Of a DNA stretch of 58,367 bases, positions 1 to 8,743 are shown piece by piece. The notes under the pieces are model-generated. The model had not been told where the DNA came from and did no database searches. It worked only from the letters and a program-made list of their open reading frames with translations. Source of the DNA: Mesorhizobium ventifaucium. GTDB taxonomy: Bacteria > Pseudomonadota > Alphaproteobacteria > Rhizobiales > Rhizobiaceae. A program made the position numbers and the translations under genes. The stretch covers positions 1 through 58,367 of the forward strand of contig NZ_CAKXZS010000037.1 in NCBI RefSeq assembly GCF_935822925.1, written 5' to 3'. Every line of letters begins with the position of its first letter. Position 1 is the stretch's first letter.

Positions 1-189
1 GAGTTCCCGGTCCATCGCGCGCGCGACATCCTTGCGTTCGGCGCCGATGTCGCGCAGTTGGCGATCCGGAAGATCCTCGACGTTCTCCTGCGGCAGGTTG
101 ACCGCGATTTTTGCGTCACGGAACCAATCAGACACCGCGCGCAACCAGGCCGGGCGGACGGTTACGGAGCTCAAGACGATGTGAGACAT
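1..189 (-). CDS. DUF1127 domain protein, 3' end outside the window
   Basis: The minus strand reads an ATG at 189 and stays open for 63 codons to the window edge, so the C-terminal end is missing. The last visible residues contain LPDRQLRDIGAERKDV, which matches the core of the short DUF1127 (YjiS-like) proteins common in Rhizobiales. These are small, Arg-rich, cytosolic proteins; some relatives have been linked to RNA turnover and phosphate or carbon metabolism, but the role here is unknown. The gene is divergent from the LysR gene, with about 150 bp between them, so it is a plausible target of that regulator. Confidence 0.7.
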   Translation of the reverse strand, partial: MSHIVLSSVTVRPAWLRAVSDWFRDAKIAVNLPQENVEDLPDRQLRDIGAERKDVARAMDREL

Positions 190-289
190 GGTGCAATCCG
201 CTTCTCCGGACATCAAATCCGGTTTGTTCGATGACCGCATCATGACGGATTGAAATCAAAACGAGAAACGAGTAGTTTTCTCTCTATCT

Positions 290-304
290 TCAAGTTTAAT
301 TTGA
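290..304. promoter_or_regulatory. Candidate LysR-type operator
   Basis: TCAAGTTTAATTTGA is a near-perfect inverted repeat (TCAA-N7-TTGA) in the AT-rich gap between the divergent DUF1127 and LysR genes, about 40 bp before the LysR start. LysR proteins commonly bind imperfect T-N11-A palindromes in such divergent gaps. The spacing here is T-N13-A, so the assignment is tentative. Confidence 0.3.
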
Positions 305-341
305 GGATTGAAATGCTCGACCGGCCTCTCTTCGTCCTGCA

Positions 342-1280
342 GTGATGGCGCGCCTGCTTCCGGGAACCCGTGCGCTGAGGACGCTGGAAGCGGCGGCCCG
401 GCACCTCAATTTCACCCGCGCCGCAGACGAGCTCGGCCTGACCCCGGCCGCGGTCAGCCACCAGATCAAGGAAATCGAGGATCAGCTCGGCATCGTGTTG
501 TTCACGCGCACCAGCCGCACCATCCGGCTGACCGAGGCGGGCGCGGTGCTGTTCGAGGCCTCGACCGACGCGCTCGACCTGCTTGGCCGGGCCGCCTCAC
601 GGGCGCACAAACTGGCGCGTGGAACGGCGCTGCTGAAAGTGACCCTCGACGCCCAGTTCGCGACAAAATGGCTGATGCGACGCGTCGACGATTTTCGCAA
701 GCAGCGACCGGGCATCGAGCTCCGCTTCGACATTGCCTCCGAATTACGCGATTTCGACCTGGACGATGTCGATGTCGGCATCCGTTTCGGCGCGGGAAAA
801 TATCCGGGCCTTTGCACCCACCGGCTGTTCGACAACATCATCATTCCTGTGTGCAGCCCCAGCCTGCTGGCCTCCGGCCCGCCGCTGCGCGAGCCACGCG
901 ATCTCTTCCATCACACGCTCGCCCATATCGAGTGGGCGCGACAAGGCGTGACGTGGCCGAACTGGCGGATGTGGATGGCAGCGGCCGGCATCGACGATTT
1001 CGACGACAGCCGGACGATCGTGTTCGGCACCTCGACCGACGCCGTCCAGGCCGCACTCGACGGCAATGCCGTCGCACTCGCCGATTTTGCCATGGTGGCA
1101 AACGACCTTTCCGAGGGCCGGCTGATCCGGCCCTTCGAACTTGGCATCAAGGTTCCGCCCGACTTCGCCTATCATCTGGTCTATCCCATCGGATCGGCCA
1201 ACGACCCCAGGATCGTGGCGTTCAGGGAGTGGCTCCTGAACGAAGTTCACAACCCGCAGCCGGACCCGACGCTTGACTGA
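342..1280 (+). CDS. LysR-family regulator, GcvA-like
   Basis: A 312-residue protein of typical LysR length. Residues 7-65 form the winged helix-turn-helix (LNFTRAADELGLTPAAVSHQ), followed by a linker helix and a periplasmic-binding-protein-like effector domain from about residue 95. The opening GTRALRTLEAAARHLNFTRAA and the VGIRFGAG segment are typical of the GcvA/DsdC-like branch. The start may be GTG at 342 or the adjacent ATG at 345. The gene is divergent from a DUF1127 gene and converges on the DUF1761 gene. The effector cannot be deduced from sequence, and despite the GcvA-like sequence there are no glycine-cleavage genes here. Confidence 0.88.
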   Translation: MMARLLPGTRALRTLEAAARHLNFTRAADELGLTPAAVSHQIKEIEDQLGIVLFTRTSRTIRLTEAGAVLFEASTDALDLLGRAASRAHKLARGTALLKVTLDAQFATKWLMRRVDDFRKQRPGIELRFDIASELRDFDLDDVDVGIRFGAGKYPGLCTHRLFDNIIIPVCSPSLLASGPPLREPRDLFHHTLAHIEWARQGVTWPNWRMWMAAAGIDDFDDSRTIVFGTSTDAVQAALDGNAVALADFAMVANDLSEGRLIRPFELGIKVPPDFAYHLVYPIGSANDPRIVAFREWLLNEVHNPQPDPTLD

Positions 1281-1333
1281 GCTTCAGGTCGCTGTGAGTG
1301 GCCAGCCGACGGTCGTGGACCTATGGCGGCAGG

Positions 1334-1741
1334 TCAGCCGGCGACGGCCGCCGCGCCGAACCAGCCGATCACCGCGCCGATGATAAGCAGCACGCCGAGC
1401 CAGTGGCCGCAGTCTATGATGGTCAGGTCCCAGCCGAACCCTTGGTAGCGATGATTGACGGATAGCGTCGTGGCGACGAATCCCAGCCAGAGAACGAAGC
1501 CGAAGACGAGTCCGGCAACGAGGCTCGGTTCGCCACCGGTCATCGCTCCGATGATCAGGGACATGACGAGCGCCATGACAATTTCCGCGACGAAGCTGAT
1601 GACGAAAGGCAGCGGCGATTTACTCATGGTCGCCGGATCAAGCTTGGCGGCCTTGAGCCAGGGCTTGCTCAGGCCCATGTACCAGGCAGCGCCGAACAAC
1701 CACGCCACCACGGCGGCGACGATCACCGCCAGCCAGTTCAC
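1334..1741 (-). CDS. DUF1761 family small membrane protein
   Basis: About 135 residues with four hydrophobic segments (for example WLAVIVAAVVAWLFGAAWYM near the start and a Gly/Ile-rich segment near the end), matching the DUF1761 family of unknown function. The reading frame is open upstream to 1891, but that part has no membrane or family character. I start at GTG 1741, which gives MNWLAVIV. An ATG with a good GGGAGG ribosome site lies at 1755 in another frame and reads only five codons before a stop that overlaps this GTG. This could be a translational coupling leader or a 1-nt frameshift at the start. The gene appears monocistronic and converges with the LysR gene. Confidence 0.75.
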   Translation of the reverse strand: MNWLAVIVAAVVAWLFGAAWYMGLSKPWLKAAKLDPATMSKSPLPFVISFVAEIVMALVMSLIIGAMTGGEPSLVAGLVFGFVLWLGFVATTLSVNHRYQGFGWDLTIIDCGHWLGVLLIIGAVIGWFGAAAVAG

Positions 1742-1883
1742 TGCTGAAAATCCATGATTTCCCTCCCCGCAAGCATGTCGCCCAAAAGCATGCCCGGGCC
1801 CGAACCGGGGTGCCCAGCGGTTCTGGGACGACATGCGTATTCTCAAAATCGATGCGTGATGGAACGCCTGTTCGGCGGTGCCG

Positions 1884-2540
1884 TCAAGCAAACCGCCAGA
1901 CGGTCGTGCGCTTGACCAGGGCGTCTTCCAGCGCCCGGGTTACCGCCACTTCATAGACGGCAAGCGGTTCCAGCCCGGTCTTCGGCAGATAGGAGCGGCC
2001 GGGATCGCCAACGATGATGTCGGCGCCACGCGCCTTCAGCGTAGCGAACCATGGCTTCAGCCTGTCGGCGAGGAATTGGTCGTAGAAGACGTCACCGGCC
2101 AGGACCACGTCCCAGCCCGCATCGGTTCCGATGCAGTCGGTGCCGAGGAACTTTATTCCGACGCCATTGGCCTCGGCGTTGAGGCGGGTCGCGGTCGCAC
2201 AGAACGGGTCGATGTCAGCGGCGATCACCTCTGCCGCGCCGGCCTTCACTGCCGCAATGGCGACAAGGCCGGAACCGGAGGCGAAGTCGAGCACGCGCTT
2301 GCCGTGCACATCAGACGGATTGTCGAGGATGTAGCGGGCAAGGCCCTGGCCGCCGGCCCAGGCAAAGGCCCAGAAGGGCGGCGGCAGACCGATTTCGGCC
2401 AGTTCGTCCTCGGTCCGCTGCCACAATTCATGCGCCTCGTCAGCCAGATGCAGCAGGATCTCCGGCACATGCGGCGGCGCCATCAGCGCCGTGTTGTCGA
2501 GGATGAAGTTTCGCGCGCTGTTTGGCGTCAGCGCCGTCAC
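1884..2540 (-). CDS. Class I SAM-dependent methyltransferase, METTL20/PrmA-like
   Basis: Starts at GTG 2540, whose GTGA overlaps the stop of the EVE gene, so translation is coupled; the longer open frame upstream lies inside the EVE gene. The 218-residue product has a Rossmann glycine motif (VLDFASGSGLVAIAA), an acidic loop (AADIDPF) and a GDVFYD motif near the active site. This set fits the electron-transfer-flavoprotein-beta lysine methyltransferase (METTL20) and PrmA group, whose members methylate lysines on proteins. An ETF-beta target is plausible from the family but is not shown here. It is the last gene of the tsaD-gpsA-yciI-EVE operon. Confidence 0.8.
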   Translation of the reverse strand: MTALTPNSARNFILDNTALMAPPHVPEILLHLADEAHELWQRTEDELAEIGLPPPFWAFAWAGGQGLARYILDNPSDVHGKRVLDFASGSGLVAIAAVKAGAAEVIAADIDPFCATATRLNAEANGVGIKFLGTDCIGTDAGWDVVLAGDVFYDQFLADRLKPWFATLKARGADIIVGDPGRSYLPKTGLEPLAVYEVAVTRALEDALVKRTTVWRFA

Positions 2541-2962
2541 GGCGCCGGCGTCAGGTCGCCCATGCGGCAGACCTCTTTCCATTCGGCCGGCGTCGCCGGC
2601 TGCACGGAAAGCCGTCCAAGCCGGACCAGCGCCATCTCGGCAAGCTTGGGATTGGCCTTGACCTGTTCCAGCGTCACCGGCTTCGGCACATCCTTGACGG
2701 CGCGGATATCGACGCATTCCCAGCGCGGGTCGTCTGACGTGCTGTCCTGGTGGGCCAGCGCGCAGACCTCGACGATGCCGACCACGTCGAGCCCATCGTT
2801 GGAATGGTAGAAGAAGCCGAGATCGCCGATCTGCATCGCCTTCATGTTGTTGCGCGCCGCATAGTTGCGCACGCCGTCCCATTGCGTGCCGCCCTTGCCC
2901 TTCGCCTTGAGGTCCTCGAAGGAAAACACCGAGGGTTCGGATTTGAACAGCCAGTAGTTCAT
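2537..2962 (-). CDS. EVE domain protein
   Basis: A 141-residue protein covering a whole EVE domain: it opens MNYWLFKSEPSVFSFEDL and carries the conserved WDGVRNYAARN and GFFYHSN segments that build the base-binding pocket. EVE is a PUA-related fold that binds modified bases in DNA or RNA. Stand-alone EVE proteins of this type are widespread in proteobacteria and have no firm cellular role. ATG 2962 follows a strong GGAGGAG ribosome site. It lies after the yciI gene and overlaps the methyltransferase start by 4 nt. Confidence 0.9.
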   Translation of the reverse strand: MNYWLFKSEPSVFSFEDLKAKGKGGTQWDGVRNYAARNNMKAMQIGDLGFFYHSNDGLDVVGIVEVCALAHQDSTSDDPRWECVDIRAVKDVPKPVTLEQVKANPKLAEMALVRLGRLSVQPATPAEWKEVCRMGDLTPAP

Positions 2963-2988
2963 CTTTTTTGCTCCTCCTGGGCTGGAAA

Positions 2989-3285
2989 TCAGGTCGCCGC
3001 AGGCTTGTTGAAAGTCCAGTTCCATTGCCGGATTTCGACGCTTTCGAACAGCCCTGCCTTGGCGTAGGGGTCTGCTGCCGACAGCGCTTCTGCCGCGGCC
3101 AGATCGGGCGCCTCGACCACGACGAGGCTGCCGTTCGGCTTGCCGTCGGTGTCGAGGAACGGACCGGCGAAGGCCAGCTTGTTCTCGCCGTTCAGTCCCT
3201 CCAAAAAGGCAACATGCTCGGGCCGCGTGTCGAGCCGCACCTGCAGCTTTCCAGGCTTGTCCTTGCAAATCAGCGCAAACAGCAT
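2989..3285 (-). CDS. YciI-like protein
   Basis: A 98-residue single-domain YciI-like protein (dimeric alpha-beta barrel). It starts MLFALICKDKPG, has the R-x-x-H of TRPEHVAFLEGL with the family histidine, GPFLDTDG, and the ADPYAKAGLFESVEI tail typical of the fold. Family members are small cytosolic proteins with a His-Asp pair proposed as an active site; the reaction is generally unknown. It sits between gpsA and the EVE gene, 25 bp after gpsA, the usual order in Rhizobiales. Confidence 0.9.
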   Translation of the reverse strand: MLFALICKDKPGKLQVRLDTRPEHVAFLEGLNGENKLAFAGPFLDTDGKPNGSLVVVEAPDLAAAEALSAADPYAKAGLFESVEIRQWNWTFNKPAAT

Positions 3286-3310
3286 CTTTCCATCTCCGGA
3301 TTGTTCAACA

Positions 3311-4321
3311 TTACACGTCGGTTTCGGTCTTCAGCGGCCTTGTCATCAGCGCCGACACAGCCTGGCGGATGGTGATCGTGCCGTCCAGTATGGCGGCGAC
3401 GGCTGTGATGATCGGCGCGTCGATGTTGCGCTCGATGGCGATGCGGGCGGCGATCGCCGCCGTCGGCACCCCTTCGGCCAAGGGCAACCCGGCAAGTGGC
3501 TTGCCTTGCCCCAGCGCCAGCCCGTAGGCGAAATTGCGCGACTGGGCGGACGAGCAGGTGAGCAACAGGTCGCCGAGGCCGGAAAGCCCCATCAGCGTCT
3601 CCGGCCTAGCGCCGAAAGCAGCGCCGATGCGGCGCAATTCGACAAAGCCGCGCGTCACCATGGCGGCCTGGGCGCTGGCGCCGAGCCCAGCGCCGGTGAC
3701 GGCGCCGGCGGCAATGGCGAAGACGTTCTTCAGCGCGCCGCCGATCTCGACGCCGATAAGGTCGTCGCTCGAATAGCAGCGCAGATTCTGAGCCGAAAAG
3801 CGCGCGGCCAGGTCGGCCGCCAGACCCTCATTGCCGGCGGCGACCACCACGGCCGTCGGCAGCCCCCTGGCGACGTCAGTGGCGAAGCTCGGGCCGGACA
3901 GGGCAGCGACCGGATTTTCAGGCAGGATCTCTCCAGCGATCGCCGACAACAGCGCGCCGGTGTCGCGCTCGATGCCCTTGGCGCAGAGGACCAGCGGGAC
4001 GTCTTTCGGAAAATGGGCTTTCGCGGTGGCCAGCATGGCGCGCAGCGACTGCGCCGGCGCCACCGCCAGCACGCAATCGGCGCCGTCGAGCGCGGCCCCG
4101 ATGTCGCTCGTTGCCACGATGCCGGCCTGGAGTGCGATTCCCGGCAGATAGCGCGGATTTTCGCCACGGTCGATCGCGGCGACGATCTCCGGGTCGCGCG
4201 CATAGAGGCGGACGAAATGACCGGCGCGCAACATGGCCAGCGCCAGCGCCGTGCCCCAGGCACCGCCGCCGAGCACGGCAATGCGCCAGCCGGTTGGCGC
4301 CTTGTGCCCGCTACCGCTCAT
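3311..4321 (-). CDS. gpsA: Glycerol-3-phosphate dehydrogenase [NAD(P)+]
   Basis: A 336-residue cytosolic enzyme that interconverts dihydroxyacetone phosphate and sn-glycerol 3-phosphate, supplying the phospholipid backbone. The N-terminal Rossmann motif is VLGGGAWGTALA (about residues 16-27). CAKGIE and the EIGGALKNVFAIAAG segment carry the catalytic lysines, and GLGDLLLTC belongs to the C-terminal helical domain. Full length for the family. Its ATG overlaps the tsaD stop (ATGA at 4318-4321), so the two are translationally coupled. Confidence 0.96.
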   Translation of the reverse strand: MSGSGHKAPTGWRIAVLGGGAWGTALALAMLRAGHFVRLYARDPEIVAAIDRGENPRYLPGIALQAGIVATSDIGAALDGADCVLAVAPAQSLRAMLATAKAHFPKDVPLVLCAKGIERDTGALLSAIAGEILPENPVAALSGPSFATDVARGLPTAVVVAAGNEGLAADLAARFSAQNLRCYSSDDLIGVEIGGALKNVFAIAAGAVTGAGLGASAQAAMVTRGFVELRRIGAAFGARPETLMGLSGLGDLLLTCSSAQSRNFAYGLALGQGKPLAGLPLAEGVPTAAIAARIAIERNIDAPIITAVAAILDGTITIRQAVSALMTRPLKTETDV

Positions 4322-5406
4322 GCCTTGGCCCCACGCCGGCCCGAGCCGACCATCGGAGCGGAGATGCTGTCCAGCGGCCAGCGCGAACGCGGCACGAAGT
4401 CGGCGGTGTTTTCACCCGATATGCCGGCGCGCAACCGCTCGATGCCGGCCCAGGCGATCATCGCCGCATTGTCGGTGCAGAGTTTGAGCGGCGGCGCGAC
4501 GAAGACAAAGCCGGCCTTCTGGCAAATGGCTTCGAGTGTCGTCTTGATCGTCCGGTTGGCGGCGACACCGCCGGCAACGACGAGCGCAGGCTTCAGCTCG
4601 CTCGGAAACTCCTGGCGGAAACGGTTCAGCGCCCTCGAAACACGGTCATCCAGCGCATCCGCCACCGCCGCCTGGAACGAGGCGCAGATGTCGGCGACGT
4701 CCTGGTCGCTCAAAGGGGCAATGGCCGTCGCTGCCTGGCGCACGGCGGTCTTCAGCCCGGAAAAGGAAAAATCGGGCTGCGCCGAGCCCTTCATTGGCCG
4801 CGGGAAAGCGAAGCGCGCGGCGTCGCCGGTCGCCGCCGCCTTCTCGACATTCGGTCCGCCTGGATAGGGCAGGCCGAGCATCTTGGCCGTCTTGTCAAAA
4901 GCTTCGCCGAGCGCATCGTCGATGGTTGTCGCCCAACGCTGGTAGTCGCCAACGCCGCGCACCGCGACGATCTGCGTGTGACCGCCGGACACCAGCAGCA
5001 ACAGGTAGGGAAAGTCGAGCCCGTCGGTCAGCCGCGCGGTCAGCGCATGGCCTTCGAGGTGGTTGATGGCGATCAGCGGCTTGTTTGCGGCCGCGGCAAT
5101 GGCTTTCGCCGTCATCAGCCCGACGATCAGCCCGCCGACGAGGCCGGGGCCGGCGGTCGCAGCGATCGCGTCGATATCGGCGAGATCGACTCCCGAATCG
5201 GCAAGCGCGGCCTCGATGATGCCGTCCAGCGCCTCGACATGGGCGCGCGCGGCGATTTCCGGGACGACGCCGCCGAAGGCGGCATGCTCTTCGATCTGGC
5301 TGAGCACGATATCGGACAGGATTTTCGGCGCGCCGCCGCCGTCCAGCGCTACCACGCTGGCGGCGGTCTCGTCGCAACTCGTCTCAATGCCCAGAACGCG
5401 GATCAA
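4318..5406 (-). CDS. tsaD: tRNA N6-adenosine threonylcarbamoyltransferase
   Basis: A 362-residue ASKHA-fold protein that, with TsaB and TsaE, transfers threonylcarbamoyl to A37 of ANN-decoding tRNAs. It opens VLGIETSCDETAAS. It has the metal-binding INHLEGHA (His116, His120), the phosphate loop LLLVSGGHTQI, and KLCTDNAAMIAWAG near the C terminus. First gene of the five-gene minus-strand operon and divergent from hemC across about 100 bp, as in many Rhizobiales. Formerly called gcp or ygjD. Confidence 0.97.
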   Translation of the reverse strand: MIRVLGIETSCDETAASVVALDGGGAPKILSDIVLSQIEEHAAFGGVVPEIAARAHVEALDGIIEAALADSGVDLADIDAIAATAGPGLVGGLIVGLMTAKAIAAAANKPLIAINHLEGHALTARLTDGLDFPYLLLLVSGGHTQIVAVRGVGDYQRWATTIDDALGEAFDKTAKMLGLPYPGGPNVEKAAATGDAARFAFPRPMKGSAQPDFSFSGLKTAVRQAATAIAPLSDQDVADICASFQAAVADALDDRVSRALNRFRQEFPSELKPALVVAGGVAANRTIKTTLEAICQKAGFVFVAPPLKLCTDNAAMIAWAGIERLRAGISGENTADFVPRSRWPLDSISAPMVGSGRRGAKA

Positions 5407-5507
5407 TTCGTTGCCATCCCTAGAGATTGTGCAACCAGGCTTTCCCCGTTAGGAGAAAGCCGGGAAAACGGCCTCGATCTGCCGGGGGTTATCACGGACG
5501 GCGCGCC

Positions 5508-6434
5508 ATGCAAACAATCTTGAGAATCGGAACACGCGGCAGCCCGCTGGCGCTGGCGCAGGCGCATGAAACGCAGGCGCGGCTGATGGCCGCGCACGGC
5601 ATGCCGGTTGAGGCATTCGAGGTGGTCGTCATCTCGACAAGCGGCGATCGCATCCAGGACCGGCCGCTGTCGGAAGCCGGCGGCAAGGGGCTGTTCACCA
5701 AGGAAATCGAGGAAGCGCTGCTGGCGCGCCGCATCGACATCGCCGTGCATTCGTCGAAGGACATGCCGACGGTGTTGCCCGACGGGCTGGAACTGTCGGC
5801 CTTCCTGCCGCGCGAGGATGCCCGCGACGCTTTCGTCGGCAAGGCGGCAAAAACAATCGCCGGATTGCCGCACGGCGCGAAGGTCGGCTCGTCCTCGCTC
5901 AGGCGCCAGGCGCTGATCCGGCGGATGCGGCCGGACCTCGACGTGGTGATGTTTCGCGGCAATGTGCAGACGCGGCTGCGCAAGCTCGACGAGGGCGTCG
6001 CCGACGGCACCATCCTTGCCTATGCCGGGCTGAAGCGGCTCGGGCTCGAAGATGTCGTCACCGATCTGATGCCGCTCGACAGCTTTCCGCCGGCGCCGGG
6101 GCAAGGCGCGATCTGCATCGAAAGCCGCGTCGGCGACCTCGATGTGGAAAGGATGCTGACGGCAATCCATGACGTGCCGACCGGGCAGGCGCTGGCCTGC
6201 GAACGCGCTTTCCTGGCGGCGCTCGACGGTTCCTGCCGCACGCCGATTGCCGGCCATGCGACGATATCGGGCGAAACGGTCTTCTTCGGCGGGCTGATCA
6301 TCTCGCCCGACGGCGCGCAATCCCATGAGGTCAAGGCGGAAGGCCCGGCGCAGAATGCCGCGCGCATCGGCGATGACGCCGCCAGGACCGTGCGGGCAAA
6401 GGCCGGCGAAAAATTCTTCGACGGCTGGGCCTGA
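5508..6434 (+). CDS. hemC: Hydroxymethylbilane synthase (porphobilinogen deaminase)
   Basis: Polymerises four porphobilinogens into hydroxymethylbilane in haem synthesis. Starting at ATG 5508 gives 308 residues beginning MQTILRIGTRGSPLALAQAH, the conserved N terminus; the open frame before it has no homology. HSSKDMPT, GSSSLRRQA and the Arg-rich loop follow. Cys243 in GSCRTPIAG anchors the dipyrromethane cofactor. The stop is one base before the hemD start. An inverted repeat, GGCTTTC-N10-GAAAGCC at 5438-5461, lies in the divergent gap with tsaD and might be regulatory. Confidence 0.97.
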   Translation: MQTILRIGTRGSPLALAQAHETQARLMAAHGMPVEAFEVVVISTSGDRIQDRPLSEAGGKGLFTKEIEEALLARRIDIAVHSSKDMPTVLPDGLELSAFLPREDARDAFVGKAAKTIAGLPHGAKVGSSSLRRQALIRRMRPDLDVVMFRGNVQTRLRKLDEGVADGTILAYAGLKRLGLEDVVTDLMPLDSFPPAPGQGAICIESRVGDLDVERMLTAIHDVPTGQALACERAFLAALDGSCRTPIAGHATISGETVFFGGLIISPDGAQSHEVKAEGPAQNAARIGDDAARTVRAKAGEKFFDGWA

Positions 6435-6435
6435 C

Positions 6436-7152
6436 ATGCGTCGCGTCCTGGTGACGAGGCCGGAGCCGGGCGCCTCGCGCACGGCACAGCGGCTTGAGGA
6501 CCAGGGTTTTGAGCCGATCCTGCTGCCGCTGTCCGAAACGGTGGCGCTGCCGGCCGATGCGGACGGGATGGCAATCAATGCCGTGGCCGTTGCCGTCACT
6601 AGCGCCAATGCCGTGCGCCATGCGCCGAAGGAAATCATCGCAGCGCTTGCCGGTTTGCCTTGCCATGCCGTCGGCAGACGGACAGCGGAGGCCGCCCGTG
6701 CAGCCGGGTTTGTGTCCGTCGGCGAAGGGCCGGGCGATGCCGAGGCGCTGGCGGATGCGCTTGCCGGCGATTACGCCGGACAGACCATTGTCTATCTCTG
6801 CGGGCGGGTGCGGTTTTCGGGTTTCGAGCAGCGGCTGCAGCCGGCAGGCGTTCGGGTTCGGGCCGTCGAGACCTATGACACAGTCGCGCTGGATTATTCC
6901 GACGAGGCGGTTCTTGCGCGCTTGTCCGGCCGGCCGGTCGAGGCGGTGCTGCTCTTTTCGGCCAAGGCGGCCACAGCGGTGCAGGCACTGGCCGGTCGGC
7001 CGGCGCTGAGTGAGCTTTTTAATAAGACATGTTTTTTTGCCCTGTCCGGACGTATCGCCGCAGCCTTGGAGACTGTTGCCTCAGAACAGCTTCGCGTTGC
7101 GCCGGAGCCCAGCGAGGAGGCGCTGCTGGAGCTTTTGCGGACGTCGCCTTGA
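6436..7152 (+). CDS. hemD: Uroporphyrinogen-III synthase
   Basis: 238 residues from ATG 6436, one base after the hemC stop. Members of this poorly conserved family cyclise hydroxymethylbilane to uroporphyrinogen III. The diagnostic start MRRVLVTRPEPGASRTAQRL, the VTSANAVR segment, the AVGRRTAEAARAAGF motif and the second-lobe LLFSAKAA segment are all present. Position after hemC supports the call strongly. The coding frame extends upstream into hemC, but only the part from 6436 has HemD character. Confidence 0.93.
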   Translation: MRRVLVTRPEPGASRTAQRLEDQGFEPILLPLSETVALPADADGMAINAVAVAVTSANAVRHAPKEIIAALAGLPCHAVGRRTAEAARAAGFVSVGEGPGDAEALADALAGDYAGQTIVYLCGRVRFSGFEQRLQPAGVRVRAVETYDTVALDYSDEAVLARLSGRPVEAVLLFSAKAATAVQALAGRPALSELFNKTCFFALSGRIAAALETVASEQLRVAPEPSEEALLELLRTSP

Positions 7153-7242
7153 CCCCGTGTCATCACGCCGCCCCTTTTCACCGCTTGGTGATGTGCTAGA
7201 CCCTTTCTGAACCATCCCGAAGCGAAATTTGCGGAGCCAAGC

Positions 7243-8733
7243 ATGGTCAAGACGCCGAAGATGCGGCATTCGAAAAGCCGTCGCGAGCCAGTGACCATCG
7301 AGCTCGAGCCAGGCGCCGTCTCGCGCGTTGCCGAGGAGGATGCCGCCAATGGGCGGACCGACGAGGCGAAGGCTGAGGAAGCGGCAAACGCGTCGCAGCC
7401 GGAAGCGCCTGAAGAACCCGTCCATGCCGACCAGACCGACATCGAGCCGTGGGAACATGCCGAAGCGGCCCCGCCGGCCGGCTCGGAACAGCCGGCAGAG
7501 GGCGGCGCCAAAAGTCCTGAAGGGCCCAAGCCGACTTATCCGGCCAGCTCGGAGGCATCGGCGAAGCGGGCCTTCGACTACAGTTTCGACGACGCATCGG
7601 CCGAGGACGCTTCGGCCAAGGCGGGCGCCGCAGACGTGCCGAAGGACCCGACAGGGAATGAAGATATGGCAGCACAGCCGAGGCGTGGCGGCATCAACGG
7701 CATCGCTGCCGGCATTATCGGCGGCGTCATCGCGCTGGCTGCCGCCGGAGGGCTGCAGTTTGCCGGGCTGCTCGGCGCGCCAGGGGCTGGCGATTTATCC
7801 TCGGGCGGCGTTTCGCTCGATGGCGTCAATAGCGAAATCGCTGCGCTGAAGAGCGAGATTGCCGGGCTCAAGGATACAGCCCGCAACAATGACGCCTCGG
7901 CCAAGGTGGACGGGCTGTCGTCGGCGCTGGATCAGGTCAAGACGGATGTCGCTGCGCTGAAATCGGCGATCGAGCAGGGCGGAGCAGGCGACACTGCCGG
8001 GCTTGCAGCCCTCAGCGACAAAGTCAGGCAGATCGAGACGGCGGTTGCGGCGCTTGGCCAGACCGGCAACACGGCGCCGGTCGATCTCGGACCGCTCAAT
8101 GGAAAGCTGGCCGGGCTCGACGCGGCGGTGAAATCCGCCGGTGAGACGGCGAAGGCACAGGACGGCAGGGTTGCGGCGCTGGAACAGTCGGTGTCGCAGC
8201 TTTCCAGCAAGGTCGAGGCACAGGCCGGGCAGCCGAAGGTTGCGCTCGCCATCGCCGCATCGGCGCTGAAGGCAGCACTCGACCGTGGTGCGCCATTCGC
8301 CGCCGAACTCGAAACCTTTGCGGCGATCTCGCCGGATGCTCCAGAGATCGCAGCCTTGCGTCCCTACGCCGAAACGGGCGTTCCGACCCGGGCTGATATC
8401 GCAACCGAAATGCCTGCCGCCGCCAGTGCCATGGTCGCTGCCTCCGAGCCCGTCGACCAGAATGCCGGCTTCCTGCAAAACCTGCTGTCGAGCGCGCAAT
8501 CGCTGGTCAAGGTCAGGCCGATCGGTGCAGTCGAAGGCGTCGGGGCACCGGAAACCGTCGCCCGCATGGAGGTGGCGGTCACTCAGGGCGATTACGCCAA
8601 GGCGCTCAACGAATACGATACGCTGCCCGAGGCGGTGAAGGCCGCCGGCGCCGATTTTGCCGGCAAACTGAAGGCGCGAATCGAGGTCGAGAAGCAGGTC
8701 GATGCGCTGATCGCCAGTGCGATGAAGGCGTGA
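7243..8733 (+). CDS. Mitofilin/Mic60-like inner-membrane protein
   Basis: 496 residues: a hydrophilic, acidic, Ala/Glu-rich N-terminal region (1-148), one transmembrane helix (about 152-177), a long heptad-rich coiled coil (about 190-335) made of repeats such as ALKSEIAGLKD, and a C-terminal alpha-helical domain (about 340-496). This is the architecture of alphaproteobacterial Mic60 (COG4223/mitofilin), the ancestor of the mitochondrial cristae-junction protein, which shapes inner membranes and contacts the outer membrane. Its place between hemD and hemY is the arrangement reported for bacterial mic60. Starts at ATG 7243 after a GCGGAG ribosome site. Confidence 0.82.
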   Translation: MVKTPKMRHSKSRREPVTIELEPGAVSRVAEEDAANGRTDEAKAEEAANASQPEAPEEPVHADQTDIEPWEHAEAAPPAGSEQPAEGGAKSPEGPKPTYPASSEASAKRAFDYSFDDASAEDASAKAGAADVPKDPTGNEDMAAQPRRGGINGIAAGIIGGVIALAAAGGLQFAGLLGAPGAGDLSSGGVSLDGVNSEIAALKSEIAGLKDTARNNDASAKVDGLSSALDQVKTDVAALKSAIEQGGAGDTAGLAALSDKVRQIETAVAALGQTGNTAPVDLGPLNGKLAGLDAAVKSAGETAKAQDGRVAALEQSVSQLSSKVEAQAGQPKVALAIAASALKAALDRGAPFAAELETFAAISPDAPEIAALRPYAETGVPTRADIATEMPAAASAMVAASEPVDQNAGFLQNLLSSAQSLVKVRPIGAVEGVGAPETVARMEVAVTQGDYAKALNEYDTLPEAVKAAGADFAGKLKARIEVEKQVDALIASAMKA

Positions 8734-8743
8734 GGGCAACCCG

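Noticed and set aside
3140..4867. 575-codon plus-strand open frame over gpsA and tsaD
   Set aside because: Antisense shadow: covers two well-conserved genes, has an Arg/Gly/Ala-rich composition and no motif.
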